64,000 nt of DNA from Fennellomyces sp. T-0311 (taxonomy: Eukaryota; Mucoromycota; Mucoromycetes; Mucorales; Lichtheimiaceae), in the NCBI GenBank assembly GCA_025266875.1, contig JALLLT010000007.1, positions 62,001-126,000 on the forward strand, in the 5' to 3' direction. Of the stretch, positions 26,901 to 38,265 are shown piece after piece. Each line of letters starts with the position of its first letter. Position 1 is the first letter of the stretch. A model generated the notes under the pieces. That model was not told where the DNA came from. It was given only the letters and a program-made list of their open reading frames with translations, and did no database searches. A program made the position numbers and the translations under genes.

Positions 26901-29107
26901 TAGTTGCGTACTGCTGTGTGCTACGTTCACTGTTCGGTAGTAAAGGGTCGCGTTCGGTTTTATCTTGATCACACGCAGTATTTTGACTTGAATTGTTGGT
27001 TGTTGATGCTGAAGGCCATTGAAAAATGGAGGCTTCAAAGCCTACTCGAGGTGATGTCGACTCTTGTGATGATGGTTCATCCACTTCTGCATCCTCGAGA
27101 TAACTGGATATTCGCTTCAAGCTGACGTATGCCTCCGTGAACGCACTGATAGCATCGGGAATGAGCATGACTGGACTTCGTAGCATGTCGAATAAAGTAA
27201 TACTAACGAATACAACACTAATATGTTTTTGTGAGATGACATCCTGTCGCAAAACGCGTCACCGACCATGGGATATTTACCTTGCGGATAACTCATTTTG
27301 ACATACCTTGACATACCATATGAACGAGCACGCTGATACAAGGACTGGCATTGTCATATAACCGACACTCATTATAATGTCCAATATAAACGTCCGCCGA
27401 ATTTGTTGCAACTCCTTAATCCTCGCAGCCATAATTTTCTTTTGCCAATTCGATTCCCAAGCAGCATACTTGATTATGCGGATACCTTGCAAAAGTTCAT
27501 TCACCAGATGATTTCTGCGATCTTCTGCCTGCGACAATTGAAAATACGCCTTTCGCACCCATTTCACGAGGCAATATGTTATTGGGAAGAATAGCACAAG
27601 GACGCCAAGGCCTACGAGTGCTGCAGTTCCAAGCAGATAATACAGATATACCATGGCAATAGTCATCTCGACGGGTCCATTATAAAACATCTTGAAAGCC
27701 ATCAATTTTTTTTTCTGTTACCCTTTCTCTCGTAATCTCACTTACATAAATATATGCTGGTAAATCGGCAATATGATCTGCATCCAAACTCATCAAGTTT
27801 GTGATTTTCCCGGTGCTGTTGTTGTCTGCCTGATTATCGTTCCCGCTTTCATCTTGTGCAACTGCCACACATGCACCTTTACGCCTTAATGCTTTTGCGT
27901 AAATTTCTGCATCCAACATGCAAAGTGTCCTGATATTCCATCGCCGACCGACCCATAGTTGAATGCTGCTGCATAATGTCCGAGCAATCGCAGCGAGAAA
28001 CATAACAAAGACGTATCCGTAGGCAACGTGTATCGGGGAATCCTTCTTTTCAATATACTCGAGAAATAGTTGTTGCAAATACGGGTTGCAATAGGATAAT
28101 AAGACTGCGGCATTCGAGAAAATGACTTGTATCCATATAGACCGTTGGTTGGCTTTGTAAAGACTATATAGAATTCGGATACTATTTTTGGAAGCCTTTG
28201 TAAAACTAGCGTGTGCAAATCGAGCACGATGTTGGTACGTCAATGTGTAAAGGTCGTCTCGTGTAATTGCATTGGAAAATCCATAACGAACAAGTGGGTT
28301 TACCTACATAATCGTCAGAACTATTTTTTTTACATCACCCTGAAACTTTGCATTTTACCCATTGAAACACAGCCCATGAGAAAATGCTCGCCGAAGCTTC
28401 CGGGCTGACGGGTACCTTGTGACCCTAATATTGCATGAATTTATTTTTTTCCAGAAACTAAGGAGATATTTTTTCTTACCTCGCAACAAACTTGTTCGCC
28501 CAAGTTCCATGGATGAACCGGTTGCGGAGTGGTGCCAACTATCATAAATAGAAACAAGCATAATCCAAAGTTGATTGCTTCCCACACGCTCTCCTCGAGA
28601 TCTGAAAAATATAACTGAAACCCCGCGTCGATCGTAAAATATCCGTAATAGAAGACAAAGAAATAGATATAATGGCTTGCTGTGTATAGATAATATGGAG
28701 GCGAGATGGCAATGATCACTAAAATAAGCACCTGATTATAAACCCCATTTATTTGTAAGTGACACGGTTGTTTCAAAAAAAAATAATAGCTCCCCGTTTC
28801 TTTTTTTATTTACCCAAGCGAGAAAATATATGATGCATCGTAACGACTCGATAAATTCATCTTGTAAGGGGAGCGTACAGTATGCCCAGCCGATCATGGA
28901 TATACCGCTCAACGTCATCTGAAGGCTCTTGGAATAGTTTATTTGTTGCGCTTCTGTCAGTAAACAGTGTTTCGACAGCATCTTTGTTTCGGGCACCCAG
29001 TATCGATGAAAAACGAGGTACACTATCCCAGGAACCAGCGCAACTAATGGGAGTGCGTATTTTAAGAGAGTACTAGAAAAACCAAGTATCAGCAGAAGGG
29101 AGTGCAT
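23966..29107 (-). CDS. ABCC (MRP-type) full-size ABC transporter
   Basis: This long multi-exon gene reads leftward. N-terminal hydrophobic segments (29100-28450) look like the TMD0 of long MRP/Ycf1 proteins. TMD1 follows (28240-27250), then NBD1 with Walker A GPTGSGKSS near 26815, signature LSGGQKQR near 26435 (split by an intron) and Walker B VALLDDCLSAVD near 26330. TMD2 (25900-24950) precedes NBD2, with Walker A GRTGSGKST near 24630, a divergent signature FSQGQRQ and Walker B LIVMDEATASVD near 24270. Asp in place of Glu after Walker B in NBD1, with Glu in NBD2, is the usual ABCC asymmetry. The protein probably exports glutathione conjugates or organic anions across the vacuolar or plasma membrane; substrate not inferable. 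Start may instead be an 11-nt coding exon at 29146 spliced over a GTAAGT..CTAG intron, giving MDAFTLLKY. Confidence 0.93.
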
Positions 29108-29146
29108 TTTGACAGATTCTCGATTGAAAACTTACAATGCGTCCAT

Positions 29147-30980
29147 GTGCTTATTTAGATCAACACTTATACAGTGCGAGGAGTGGAAAGGGAGTGCAAA
29201 AATGGAGAAAGAGGTTAATCACGTTGAAAGTGAAAACAAGCCCCCGATGGACCTTACCCTTTTTGTGTAGTACAGTATTATTTGTTGTTTACTGTACATG
29301 CGATGTAATGTTTTTTTAATATAACACTTTAATGTTTCATTGCAGCAGTGGTTCCAAATAGGAATGCTTCTCGGAAACTCCAAAGAGGGGAGCTGTAGTG
29401 CTTGTCTCTATTTGAGGTTAGGAGGGCACTACAGTTTAGTGATGGTTATGTTTTTTAAACGTTTTTTTTATACAGCACATGCTGCTGCCATGAAACCTGA
29501 ATCCAAATCACGATGGAAACGAAGACCTTTTTACTTAATGCCCCAATAATTACAAAAAACACTTTGACAAAGTTGAGGCAACCGATCCGGGTGGATAATA
29601 TTCTCCAGCATGGAGTCATGGCTTTTGTAGGTAAGTCTGAAACTTTTGCTTTATTGGAACCCATTGATACAAAGCCGCTGTTCTGTAAAGATTTAGATAA
29701 CAACGTTAAATATTCATGCGATACATTTGTATACACCCTCAAAAATACAATGTGTACTACTCAATATAAAATTATATTTTTCTTAGCACCATTGCTAAAA
29801 AGCTACGAAAGATCGCCCATTGTATTTAATCGTGTTAAATCATGTAATGGCTATTGACACATGCTGTACATTTGCTATACGGTGCCACTGATTTACAATC
29901 ATTTTAGAGCGCTAGTATGTAACGCTACAGCTAGTTTTATACTTCAGAATCAATAATCATAGAGTAGCCGAAACCAATGAACAAATGCAGTATGGCACAG
30001 TATATTATTCTTTCTATCTGCAGGAGGGTGAATAAGGACTGGTATTGGTGTGTAATGATGTTACTTGAATACGGCCTTATTCCTTTTTCGTTCCCAGCAT
30101 TGATCAATCCGATCGCTTCTCAAGATTGCAGGGGCATAAGGGTTTCCATTCGCCTGTCAACAAGTTTTGAGGATGTGTACCTGAGAATGTAAGAATTAAC
30201 TTTCCCCTCTAATTTTTTGAAGCCACATTCATTGACTTGAGCACTCCTTGGTTCCTGGCTAGGGCATTGAATCCGATTTTTTTTTCACAGTCTTCTCAAT
30301 TGGTAAACCGAATCTGCTGTCAAAACGATTTGCTGATGGAAAAATCTAACATGCAGGGTTAGATTATTACTCGAATGTTTTAGGCTGTTCCATTGTTTAT
30401 TCACACCATAGCAAAGGCTATTAATATATATGAAAATTAACTCTTGTATGAACGTACGTACATACGTACGCGAACTTTGCGATGAATTACGTTTAGTTGT
30501 GGAGTGGAGTCTTTGAGATGACGTATCTGTGCCGTTCCAGAACTCTAGTACTTTCCAAGTACCTGTATTCCGTAATTATCAAGCTGGACCAGTACAATAA
30601 CAATGTTTTGTTGATGCGTAACTTTACCAGTATCACCTTTCTGCTATCACTTTTATATCGACCATTACATAAACGCTTGAAATCTGAGCCTTAAAGAAAG
30701 ATCATATTATTGCTTCATTACTACGAGGCTTAGAAAAAATCAATAAAATGTAAAAGGGGCGGGGGAGGCGTGACAATGCTTGTGTGGTGTGGTGAGTAGA
30801 AATATGTGTGTGTGTGTGTGTGTTTGTGTGGAAGGGGTTTGGATGGAAGAAAAAAAAGAAAAGATTATACAATAAACTTTTGGTACATGAACTAAGCAAC
30901 TGCTTCATACCGCAGTTTGAGAAGAATGAGGAAGTGTGAAAGATTATGGTTTGTACATCATATTAAGATCAAGAGCTGGG
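29147..30980. other. Intergenic region between ABCC transporter and CP2 paralogue 2
   Basis: No supported gene. A 114-codon ATG ORF at 29513-29857 (starts METKTFLLNAPIITKNTLTK) has no recognisable motif and could be chance or an element relic. Around 30455-30475 there is a short palindromic acgtacgtacatacgtacg run. A (TG)n microsatellite lies at about 30805-30822, close to the 3' end of the CP2 gene. Confidence 0.45.
30805..30822. repeat. (TG)n microsatellite
   Basis: About nine uninterrupted TG units, in the 3' flank of the CP2 paralogue on the minus strand. Confidence 0.8.
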
Positions 30981-33217
30981 TTAATAGCGTAATACGAGCG
31001 TGGCAAGTCCATCATCATCAAGCTTAATTTCGATTTCCATATCTTGCTGTTCAGGAATATCATGTACCATAGCATCATCAACACGAACAGCAATTGTATT
31101 GTTACTGTCCATATACTCGGTTTCGACTTTGGAAACGTGTCGAACGACATTCTTAACGGGAACCGGAAGATTTAGCTTGCTTGAAATCTTCTTGATCAAA
31201 TTTTGAACTGTGAGTTCATCCAAATAAATGGCACGGTAATATTCATCAGTAGGTGATCGTGCAAATAACGAGAGGACTATAAAAGTCTATTAAGAAAAAG
31301 TTACGTGATAGCGCCTGTATAAAGCTTACCAGCATGACGACGTCGTCGAACAGGGATATAGTTTGGATCTACCCCATCCACTATCAAGGGGCTGTTATTA
31401 TCATAAAGTGTATGCTGAGACTGATAAGTAGGTGATGACGATGACGAGCTGTTGTAGGTCCGAACAGTGGTGCTTTGCTGACCAAAATAATCCTGATTGG
31501 GACGCTTTACTCCACGAGGAGAAGCCGGAGAAGTACTGACAGGAGAAATGCTTGCTGATGATGTTGAAAGGCCAAGAGTAGTTTTACTCGACTTGAACCG
31601 CTCGGCAGTGTTGGCATTATTAGAATATTCGAGTGCAACAGATGACACGACGGGAGGTGAAAGCTCCTCAGCAATATCCGAAAAAGCTGTATACTTTATC
31701 TCCCGACGGAGAGCACTAAGAAGAGGGTGCATTTCCCCTGGGTTGCCTGTGTAAAGAGTCAATTGACAAAATATCCTTGAAAACAAGGGTTGCAGCATAC
31801 CTTGGAGCTTCTCGATCTGTTTCTCAATATGTCGTTGATCATCCTTGTTCTTGCGCTCAGCACCCTGATAATTATTCCATGAGGAAAAAAAAATAGAATT
31901 ATAGTATTATATACACAAACCTTATCACGAAACAGTTTGATCCTGCAGTACGTTGCTTCAACCAATGGCGATGGCATTTGTTGATGCACAGGATCGCTTA
32001 CGGATGAACCTTGAGTTTCCATATGCAACCGTAGGGGAATGCCTTTGACGCCCTTGATTCTTGAAAAATCAGTAGATAGACAGTTGAATCTGACATAAAT
32101 TTTGGCATTTCGCTTGCCATGCCAGTTGAACGTAACGCGATCAAAGTATTCACATTGGAGATTATGAATATTCGAGCATCGACCAGTGTCTTTTTTAAAC
32201 AAGTTAATAAAAAAAAGGGGATTAACCGAAAGTAAAACCTTGCTTATTACTATACTTACTGATTTCCAATGCGCGTGCTGTTTCCGGTTCTCGCTGTTGG
32301 CCCAACCAGAATCTCCAATAATTAAGTGCCAGGCGACGATGTGATTCATCATGAAACATGATAGCAAGAGTACTTGTGTGAAAGCCATCATATCCGTCAC
32401 TGTCATTCAATGTGATGCAGTAGTATTGACCTAAATTTGACAGATGTAAGGAGGCGACAGCATTAAAAAAAGCTATGCCTATAATACCTTTATTTAAGTA
32501 CGTGAGCTGCGCTTCTTCTGACCGTTGTGCAGCTGCTGGAGGGGCTAAAAGAAAAACAAAAATGCCAGGTGGCGATCCATTGTGAATATAAAAAAAAATA
32601 GTGCCTTTAGCAATTAACTTTTTTTTACCTTCCAAGATAATATCGTAGCGGAGACTATATTGAGTAATCCACGTTGTCAGTATTTTGTGTACGCATGGGT
32701 TACACCGTACCCCCACAATGATCGGGAGGAGGTGCCGAAGGGCATTTCTTATTTGGCTTATAAGCTTACCTTGCCGGGGACGGACAGCTTGTCGGAGGTG
32801 ACGGAGCCATACCTCCTGATAAAAAGGATGAGGGTTGCGAAGAGTAGGGTGATGGAGAGAACACAGGTTGATGAATTGTAGCAGTATCAATAGGATATGG
32901 CACACCAGGTGCATTTGAGGTGGCTCGAGCGGGATAGTTCCCACTGTTGCTGAGAAACGAAATTGGAGATAATGTTGCGGTTGGTGATGGATGTGTTGCT
33001 GGCAATCCGCTGTCAAATCTGTTAAACGTTGGTTGACGAGATCGTCCGTTTGGCATATTGCCAAAATTATTGTCATTTGTGTATGCGGACTCATTAATAG
33101 AGCTATAATGAAAAGGATGATCAGCGGACAAAAGATCAAACTTTCCGTTTTGACAGTTCTTTTTTTATTTTACCCGTCGGCACCACAAGGAATTGGAAGA
33201 TAAGAGTTGGCCAGCAT
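30981..33217 (-). CDS. Grainyhead/CP2-family transcription factor, paralogue 2
   Basis: Nine exons fit in frame: 33217-33174, 33102-32770, 32654-32629, 32544-32488, 32430-32260, 32189-31921, 31864-31801, 31746-31330 and 31276-30981, giving 558 residues. The CP2 DNA-binding domain carries IMFHDESHRRLALNYWRFWL, RFNCLSTDFSRIKGVKGIPL and YCRIKLFRDKGAERKNKDD. The C-terminal dimerisation part starts at RAIYLDELTVQ and ends ATLVLRY. Three consecutive exons (26, 57 and 171 nt) have exactly the same lengths as in paralogue 1, so the two genes are true duplicates. This copy has one more intron (after KLQ) than paralogue 1. The N-terminus is Ser/Pro/Asn-rich rather than His-rich. A nuclear regulator is expected; CP2 proteins act as dimers or tetramers, so the two paralogues could hetero-oligomerise (inference). 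Confidence 0.87.
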
Positions 33218-34790
33218 ATTCTGTAAATGATATATAAATCACAAAGTCAATGTATTAAAGCCTTGATTATGCAAACCTTTTCTTATTGTTGTGAGAGGTG
33301 TAGTGATTATACGCGTATGTGAAAATTAAAAGGAAGAGATTGAGATCAAAAAGAAGAAAAAGAATCAAAATATAAAATTGAATAGTGTTGACGCCTCTCT
33401 CTTTGGAACAAAGATCTGAAAAGCTTACCTGTATGCCCAGATGATATATTTATATATTTATAGTGATCCCTACATAACCTTCGTACGGTTGCGCAGGATA
33501 AGGAGATACCTATTGGCTGTTGCGTTGGGTTTGCTGTGTGTGTCCTCCCCCCAAAAAAAGAGTCCATCGTTTTCAAGGAGTTTTAGCGCTGATCACTCCG
33601 TCATATCACAACAGTGCAAAAAAAAAAACTCCTTGGAAGCGTTAAATTACTATTTGCAAGTGTTAAAAGGCAATAGACTATATCCGTAATGTCGCCATAT
33701 TCAAATGCATGAAGCACGTTGTTTTTATTTTAATTGCACACTACTCAGCTTTAAAAACGGGGCGATCATTAACCGGATAGACCAAAAAAATGCAGGTGAT
33801 TAGCATGCAAAAGTTTCCCAAAGGCACCCAAAGCAATATACGTCACATTGCTTTGCTAATATTAGTAGAGGGATTTACGGATATTAGCACTTTTTGTGTG
33901 TGTATTTACGCATTGGTAAAATGAGCATTGCTGAAGGAGTATTACGCGCAATGCATGTATGGTGAAGACAAGGAGTAGACATGGCAGCACATACTCGTCT
34001 AGGGAAAAAAAAGAGCTAGCATATCATCACACTGAAAAGTCAACGCGGGTAGCCGCAGGGTATATTTTCTTTCATCCTATACGGGATAAGTTTACATGGT
34101 TTTTTTTTTATTCTATATCACTTTCGTTGCGTCGATTGGGTTATATTCTCATATAATGTTTGCCACATTTTCGTGCATGCGCGTTGCACAAAGTACTGTC
34201 AGACTTTATTTTTCATAAAAGTGTTCTTTTTTTCCCGGAAACAAGGAGCCATCATCGATGTGGTTCATAAGTTGATATGTATCTGTTATTACTTTTGAGA
34301 AAACGGTAGCGTTGACGACACGTGCTCCTGTCGCCTCCTTCACTCAGTGATACACAACCCCCAAACGTCAATGTTCTTGCAATACTTCTTTCTGCAGCTT
34401 GTGATCGCCATTGTCATAGTGAGAAAAAATCTTTTTTGCCCCCCCTTTTGAACCAATGCTCCTTATATGCAATCGCACGGTCATATGTATTATGTGAGGA
34501 TTCTTTTTTGTCAATGTATGGAGGTGTTGTTCTACATGAGCAGTTCTAAAATAAGTATCGATCTGGATTTTTTCTTTGTTGCTGCCACCCATATCGTCGC
34601 CTTAGCTCCAGCCTCCACCATCAAAGCCAACAAATCCCTATGCGGTTTGGAACATGTGAATAAGCCTGATCTCCTTTTATGCCTGTACTTTTTGCTTACG
34701 GTTAGCAGGAACACTGGGAAGTAAGACTTTTGCTCGATTTGTGAGCACCCTGGTGTAAATTTTTTTCATGGTTAGGGAGATCATTATCAC
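33218..34790. other. Intergenic region between CP2 paralogue 2 and the DUF2009 gene
   Basis: A stop-rich stretch with several homopolymer runs. The right part of 33218-33480 contains a possible non-coding 5' exon/intron of the CP2 gene (a good GTAAGC donor on the minus strand near 33428). No other feature was supported. Confidence 0.5.
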
Positions 34791-37203
34791 TCAAACGGAG
34801 CTAGTATCAAATGCATTCTTACAGTTCCATGCAGACGTTAAACGGCCATCGATACAGCTTCCGGCATCATAAAAGTTATCGGCGCCTGATCCGTCGAATG
34901 CTCCCCGGAAGAAATCAGCTACACGCGCTCGTAAGTAACTACCAAACGGATCGCCTTTGGCCCTTATTACCAAGGATAGCCTTTCTGCATTGAGGCACCC
35001 CGCCAAACTTTCTTTCAAGGAACTTTTTACCACCCTCGTGGTTCGTCAATTCGTCCAATTTATCGAGTGTTAAACAAATCGGATTCAGAATCCGAGATAC
35101 TTGGTTGTACTGTTTGTGCGTCAGCATTAGGCTTGCCCTTAACTCCCTCTGTCACTCCACACTTGTTTTTTACCTTGTCGATAAATATTAAGGCATTAGG
35201 CACGTTTTTGTCCCCCAAGTGGATAACGCTGCTCCCGATCCATGTACCAGCTTTCTTCTGTGCCTTGAATAGCGTCCTGTGCATCTCCCTGGAAACTGCA
35301 GGACACGGTTGTATGCGATGTAAGCCCTGACCTGTCTGTGAGAGTCGGTAAGGATTTGATGTGCTTAGCATGTCATGGTCGGCCAGCGTCCAGAGCATGA
35401 ACATCTCATTCAAGATTTCTCGCCACAGCTTCAACGTCTGATTCACATAAATATACTGGGTTTCGTGATCATGGCTCAAGCGATGCCCCTGTGCACCAGC
35501 AGCAATCGATAATGAGTACTCTTTGTCATCGTCTTTGGGATGGAAGTATTCTTCGAGATAGCGTATCATCTTTTCGCAAGGGTCACTGTATGCACACGCA
35601 TTAAGCACATGGACATGGATCTTGGAGTATCATAGACGTTACCGATTCTCTCGCAGATATGCATTGTTGTCGCCGATGCTGTACAAACAGTGGCGGATCT
35701 CTTCGGCAGCCAAGTACTTTGATTGATATTTTCTGCTCAATTGTTCGATCGCCTTTTCTTTGCGTCGGATCTCGGTCTGTATCTGCATGCGGCTTTTCCC
35801 ATCAGGTATAATCTCTCGTGTGGCTAGCAAGATGATGTCTTCGCGGAGGACACCTAGTCCTCGCCGTTCTTTAAGGAATCCATACACAGTAAGGATAGGG
35901 GCGACGCAGCTGAACCCAAGCATTTCTTGTACTTCTGGGATCATAGAATCCTATCACTTTGCATCAGCAAAGAACCCTGGCTCTTTTCCACATAGATGAC
36001 TTGGACATACCGATAACATGTACATCAGCTTGCCATAGGCTGAGCGCATTTTTTCAGGGTTCATGATCTTATGACTACGCATCATATTCAACGCCTTGCC
36101 CTTGTTGGATCATCTTTTAATGCACTTACCGACGACCAATCTCGAAAATTCGTTGGAAAAACTCTTCGTTTTCATCAAAGGTTCGTTCCGCAAACAGTTC
36201 CTGACCTCGCTTGTAATCACATGCCAGCACAAGACCCGTCAAAGTGGCGCATAATTCCTTGATTTGCGCGACAATGCGCTTTGCCTTGCTTGTGTGCGAC
36301 TCATTGTCGATATGATCTATGTGCAGGTCAGCTTGCTGTATCCACAGGGCCCTATGTGCATAAACCCTTGCCTGTGTATTCGCTGACGTTAAGCGCCGCC
36401 TCTAATCTATTTTGCCACACGTTTTTTTAGGTTTCGCTTTCCTCACGAATGATGATCCACTTACAGTCGCAGCAGCTTTCGCTCTTCCAATTGCAATCGC
36501 AATGGAATATACTTTGCTCTACGAACGGGTTTTTTAAGTACCAGACCACCGCCATTCCCAAGCAGCGAACCTATTTTCCATCCACTGTCCGACGTTGAAA
36601 TCGGCACTGCTCATCGTAGGTGCTGGCTTCAAATCCGTCTTTGCCTTTGTACATGTTCTCTTAGCACATTGGGCGGCAGCCACCTATCACCACTACCTAC
36701 CTCATCCTTTTCAACCAACGTATCCTCATCTTCGTCCATCTCATCGGCATCGTTGTGTCCGTTCTTCTCGACCGAGTAAGGCTTGCTCGTATGCTTTGCA
36801 CGCTTTCCGGTTCGATGGATCATGCCTGTATAGATAATGAACATACGCGCTGGCTCACTGTCGACAATATATGCATACCAAAGCAGACTTCACAAAAGGG
36901 CTCGTTGCAATTATCGCAGAATACGATTGCCTAAATCGATTCGCCACATTAGTTTCTGCCGATCTCGAGGGGCGATTTTTGTGGATCGACAAGACAAGTC
37001 GAGAAATCGCCATTGTTTTTTTCGGTATGATTGGAATGCAACACGTTTACCGCTTGATCTTTGCATTCGACGCAAAATCCGGGCTGGGCTTCTTCTTCAA
37101 TCAAGGGCGCGGAATCCTCGTTGAGATCTTCCGTATCCATGATGGATACTTTGTCCGAAAGAATATCATCGAGTTGATTTCGCTTATTTGAACCGGATGG
37201 CAT
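34791..37203 (-). CDS. DUF2009 / UPF0652-type protein with N-terminal Cys/His zinc-binding segment
   Basis: Reading leftward, exons join over short GT..AG introns. The start (MPSGSNKRNQLDDILSDK) is followed by an acidic stretch and a B-box-like cysteine/histidine segment: CVECKDQ, then after a splice FCDNCNEPFCEVCF, then IHRTGKRAKHTS. Next come IPLRLQLEERKLLRL, LEAALNVSEYTG, LCATLTGLVLACDYKRGQEL and MNPEKMRSAYGKLMYML. The C-terminal part has YIYVNQTLKLWREI, NPYRLSQTGQGLHRIQPCPA, YNQVSRILNPICLTLDKLDE and FRGAFDGSGADNFYDAGSCI, ending at 34791. These blocks match my memory of the eukaryotic DUF2009 family, whose function is unknown. The Cys/His module could bind zinc and mediate protein contacts (inference). 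The start and some exon joins in 36270-37200 are approximate. Confidence 0.8.
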
Positions 37204-38265
37204 AGTGTCAGTAGTTTTGGGAGGGCTGAACACGCAGAGCTTGCGGAATAAGAAATTGAAGGGCTCCGGATTTAGCACCACGTCAAATGAACGACGATCA
37301 TGCACACAGAAAAGATCTCGCCATTATGACCCGTTTACTAGCCTTGGCATGACATCAAATACTATCATTGTGGCGGGGCAGAATCGGCTATAGCAACAAG
37401 CGGATGCACAGCTGTCATAAAGCAAAAACAAAAGAGTCAGCGTGCCATAGAGCACTCCCATGACGCGTGTGTTTGTGATCTGGTGGGATCAAAACGGTAC
37501 TCGACCTTTTTTCCATATACACAAGTCACTGCAGATAAGGAGGTCAGGAATAGCATAATTGAATGTGTGTGTTTTGGGTAACGCTATATTTGGTCTTCTT
37601 GCCCTGCTTGCTGCAGCAGGTTTGCAAGAGCCGGTATCTGTTTGCATGCCTGCGCATGGTGTGCCTAAACATATAGCAGCAGACTGGTTGGTGAGTGCCA
37701 TTGTGGGCCTTCTAGAAAAGCGCAATGGTTGTGATTCGCATTGCCAACGGAGCGGTAGATCCGGCCCGGTGCCACACATACTCATCACATCCGTTGAAAC
37801 TTGAAGATAAGTGGGTCGCTGAAACAAGGGTGTCCAATATGGCAGGACGAACTCAGCGTGCCATGTGAGTTTCTGTTGCAGGTCACCGCGATCTGTCACA
37901 TAATACGTAACACAGAGTCCGACAAACAATTGGGAAAGACTCATTTATCCTTTTAACACGGCGGGCTGTTGGGCGCAGTGCTATGTATGAAGACGCAAGG
38001 CGCAGTGCCAGCCAAGAGAGATGAACTGGCAGCAGCTTGACGTCAACGCTCCCTAAAGCGACGTCCAGATGAGGCAGTTGTTTTTTCATATATCAAAACA
38101 CGAACCTTCTTGATTCAAATATTCCGGCTCCGAGAGAGAAGAAGAGGAGTCCGTTTCGACTTTTTTTTTTGGTTATCTTATCGTTTCATACCGCTATAAA
38201 AAAACACCTGTCTTCTGCTTTGGGAGTAGCGTGCACACCTTCTTTCTTTCTTTCTATTCACACTC
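37204..38265. other. Spacer between DUF2009 gene and SulP transporter gene
   Basis: Contains one doubtful ORF (37489-37944, listed). The 38100-38265 part has pyrimidine-rich runs (TTTCTTTCTTTC) just before the transporter start, typical of a fungal promoter/5' UTR. Confidence 0.5.
37489..37944 (-). CDS. Hypothetical Cys-containing ORF of 151 codons
   Basis: A continuous frame starts with ATG at 37944 and a hydrophobic run (MSLSQLFVGLCVTYYV) that could be a signal peptide or a single membrane segment. A Cys/Thr/Arg-rich body follows (e.g. CLGTPCAGMQTDTGSCK). No family recognised. The opposite strand is also open at 37559-37804 with its own hydrophobic start, so at most one of these is real. 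Length alone makes it somewhat unlikely to be chance, but there is no other support. Confidence 0.25.
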   Translation of the reverse strand: MSLSQLFVGLCVTYYVTDRGDLQQKLTWHAEFVLPYWTPLFQRPTYLQVSTDVMSMCGTGPDLPLRWQCESQPLRFSRRPTMALTNQSAAICLGTPCAGMQTDTGSCKPAAASRARRPNIALPKTHTFNYAIPDLLICSDLCIWKKGRVPF

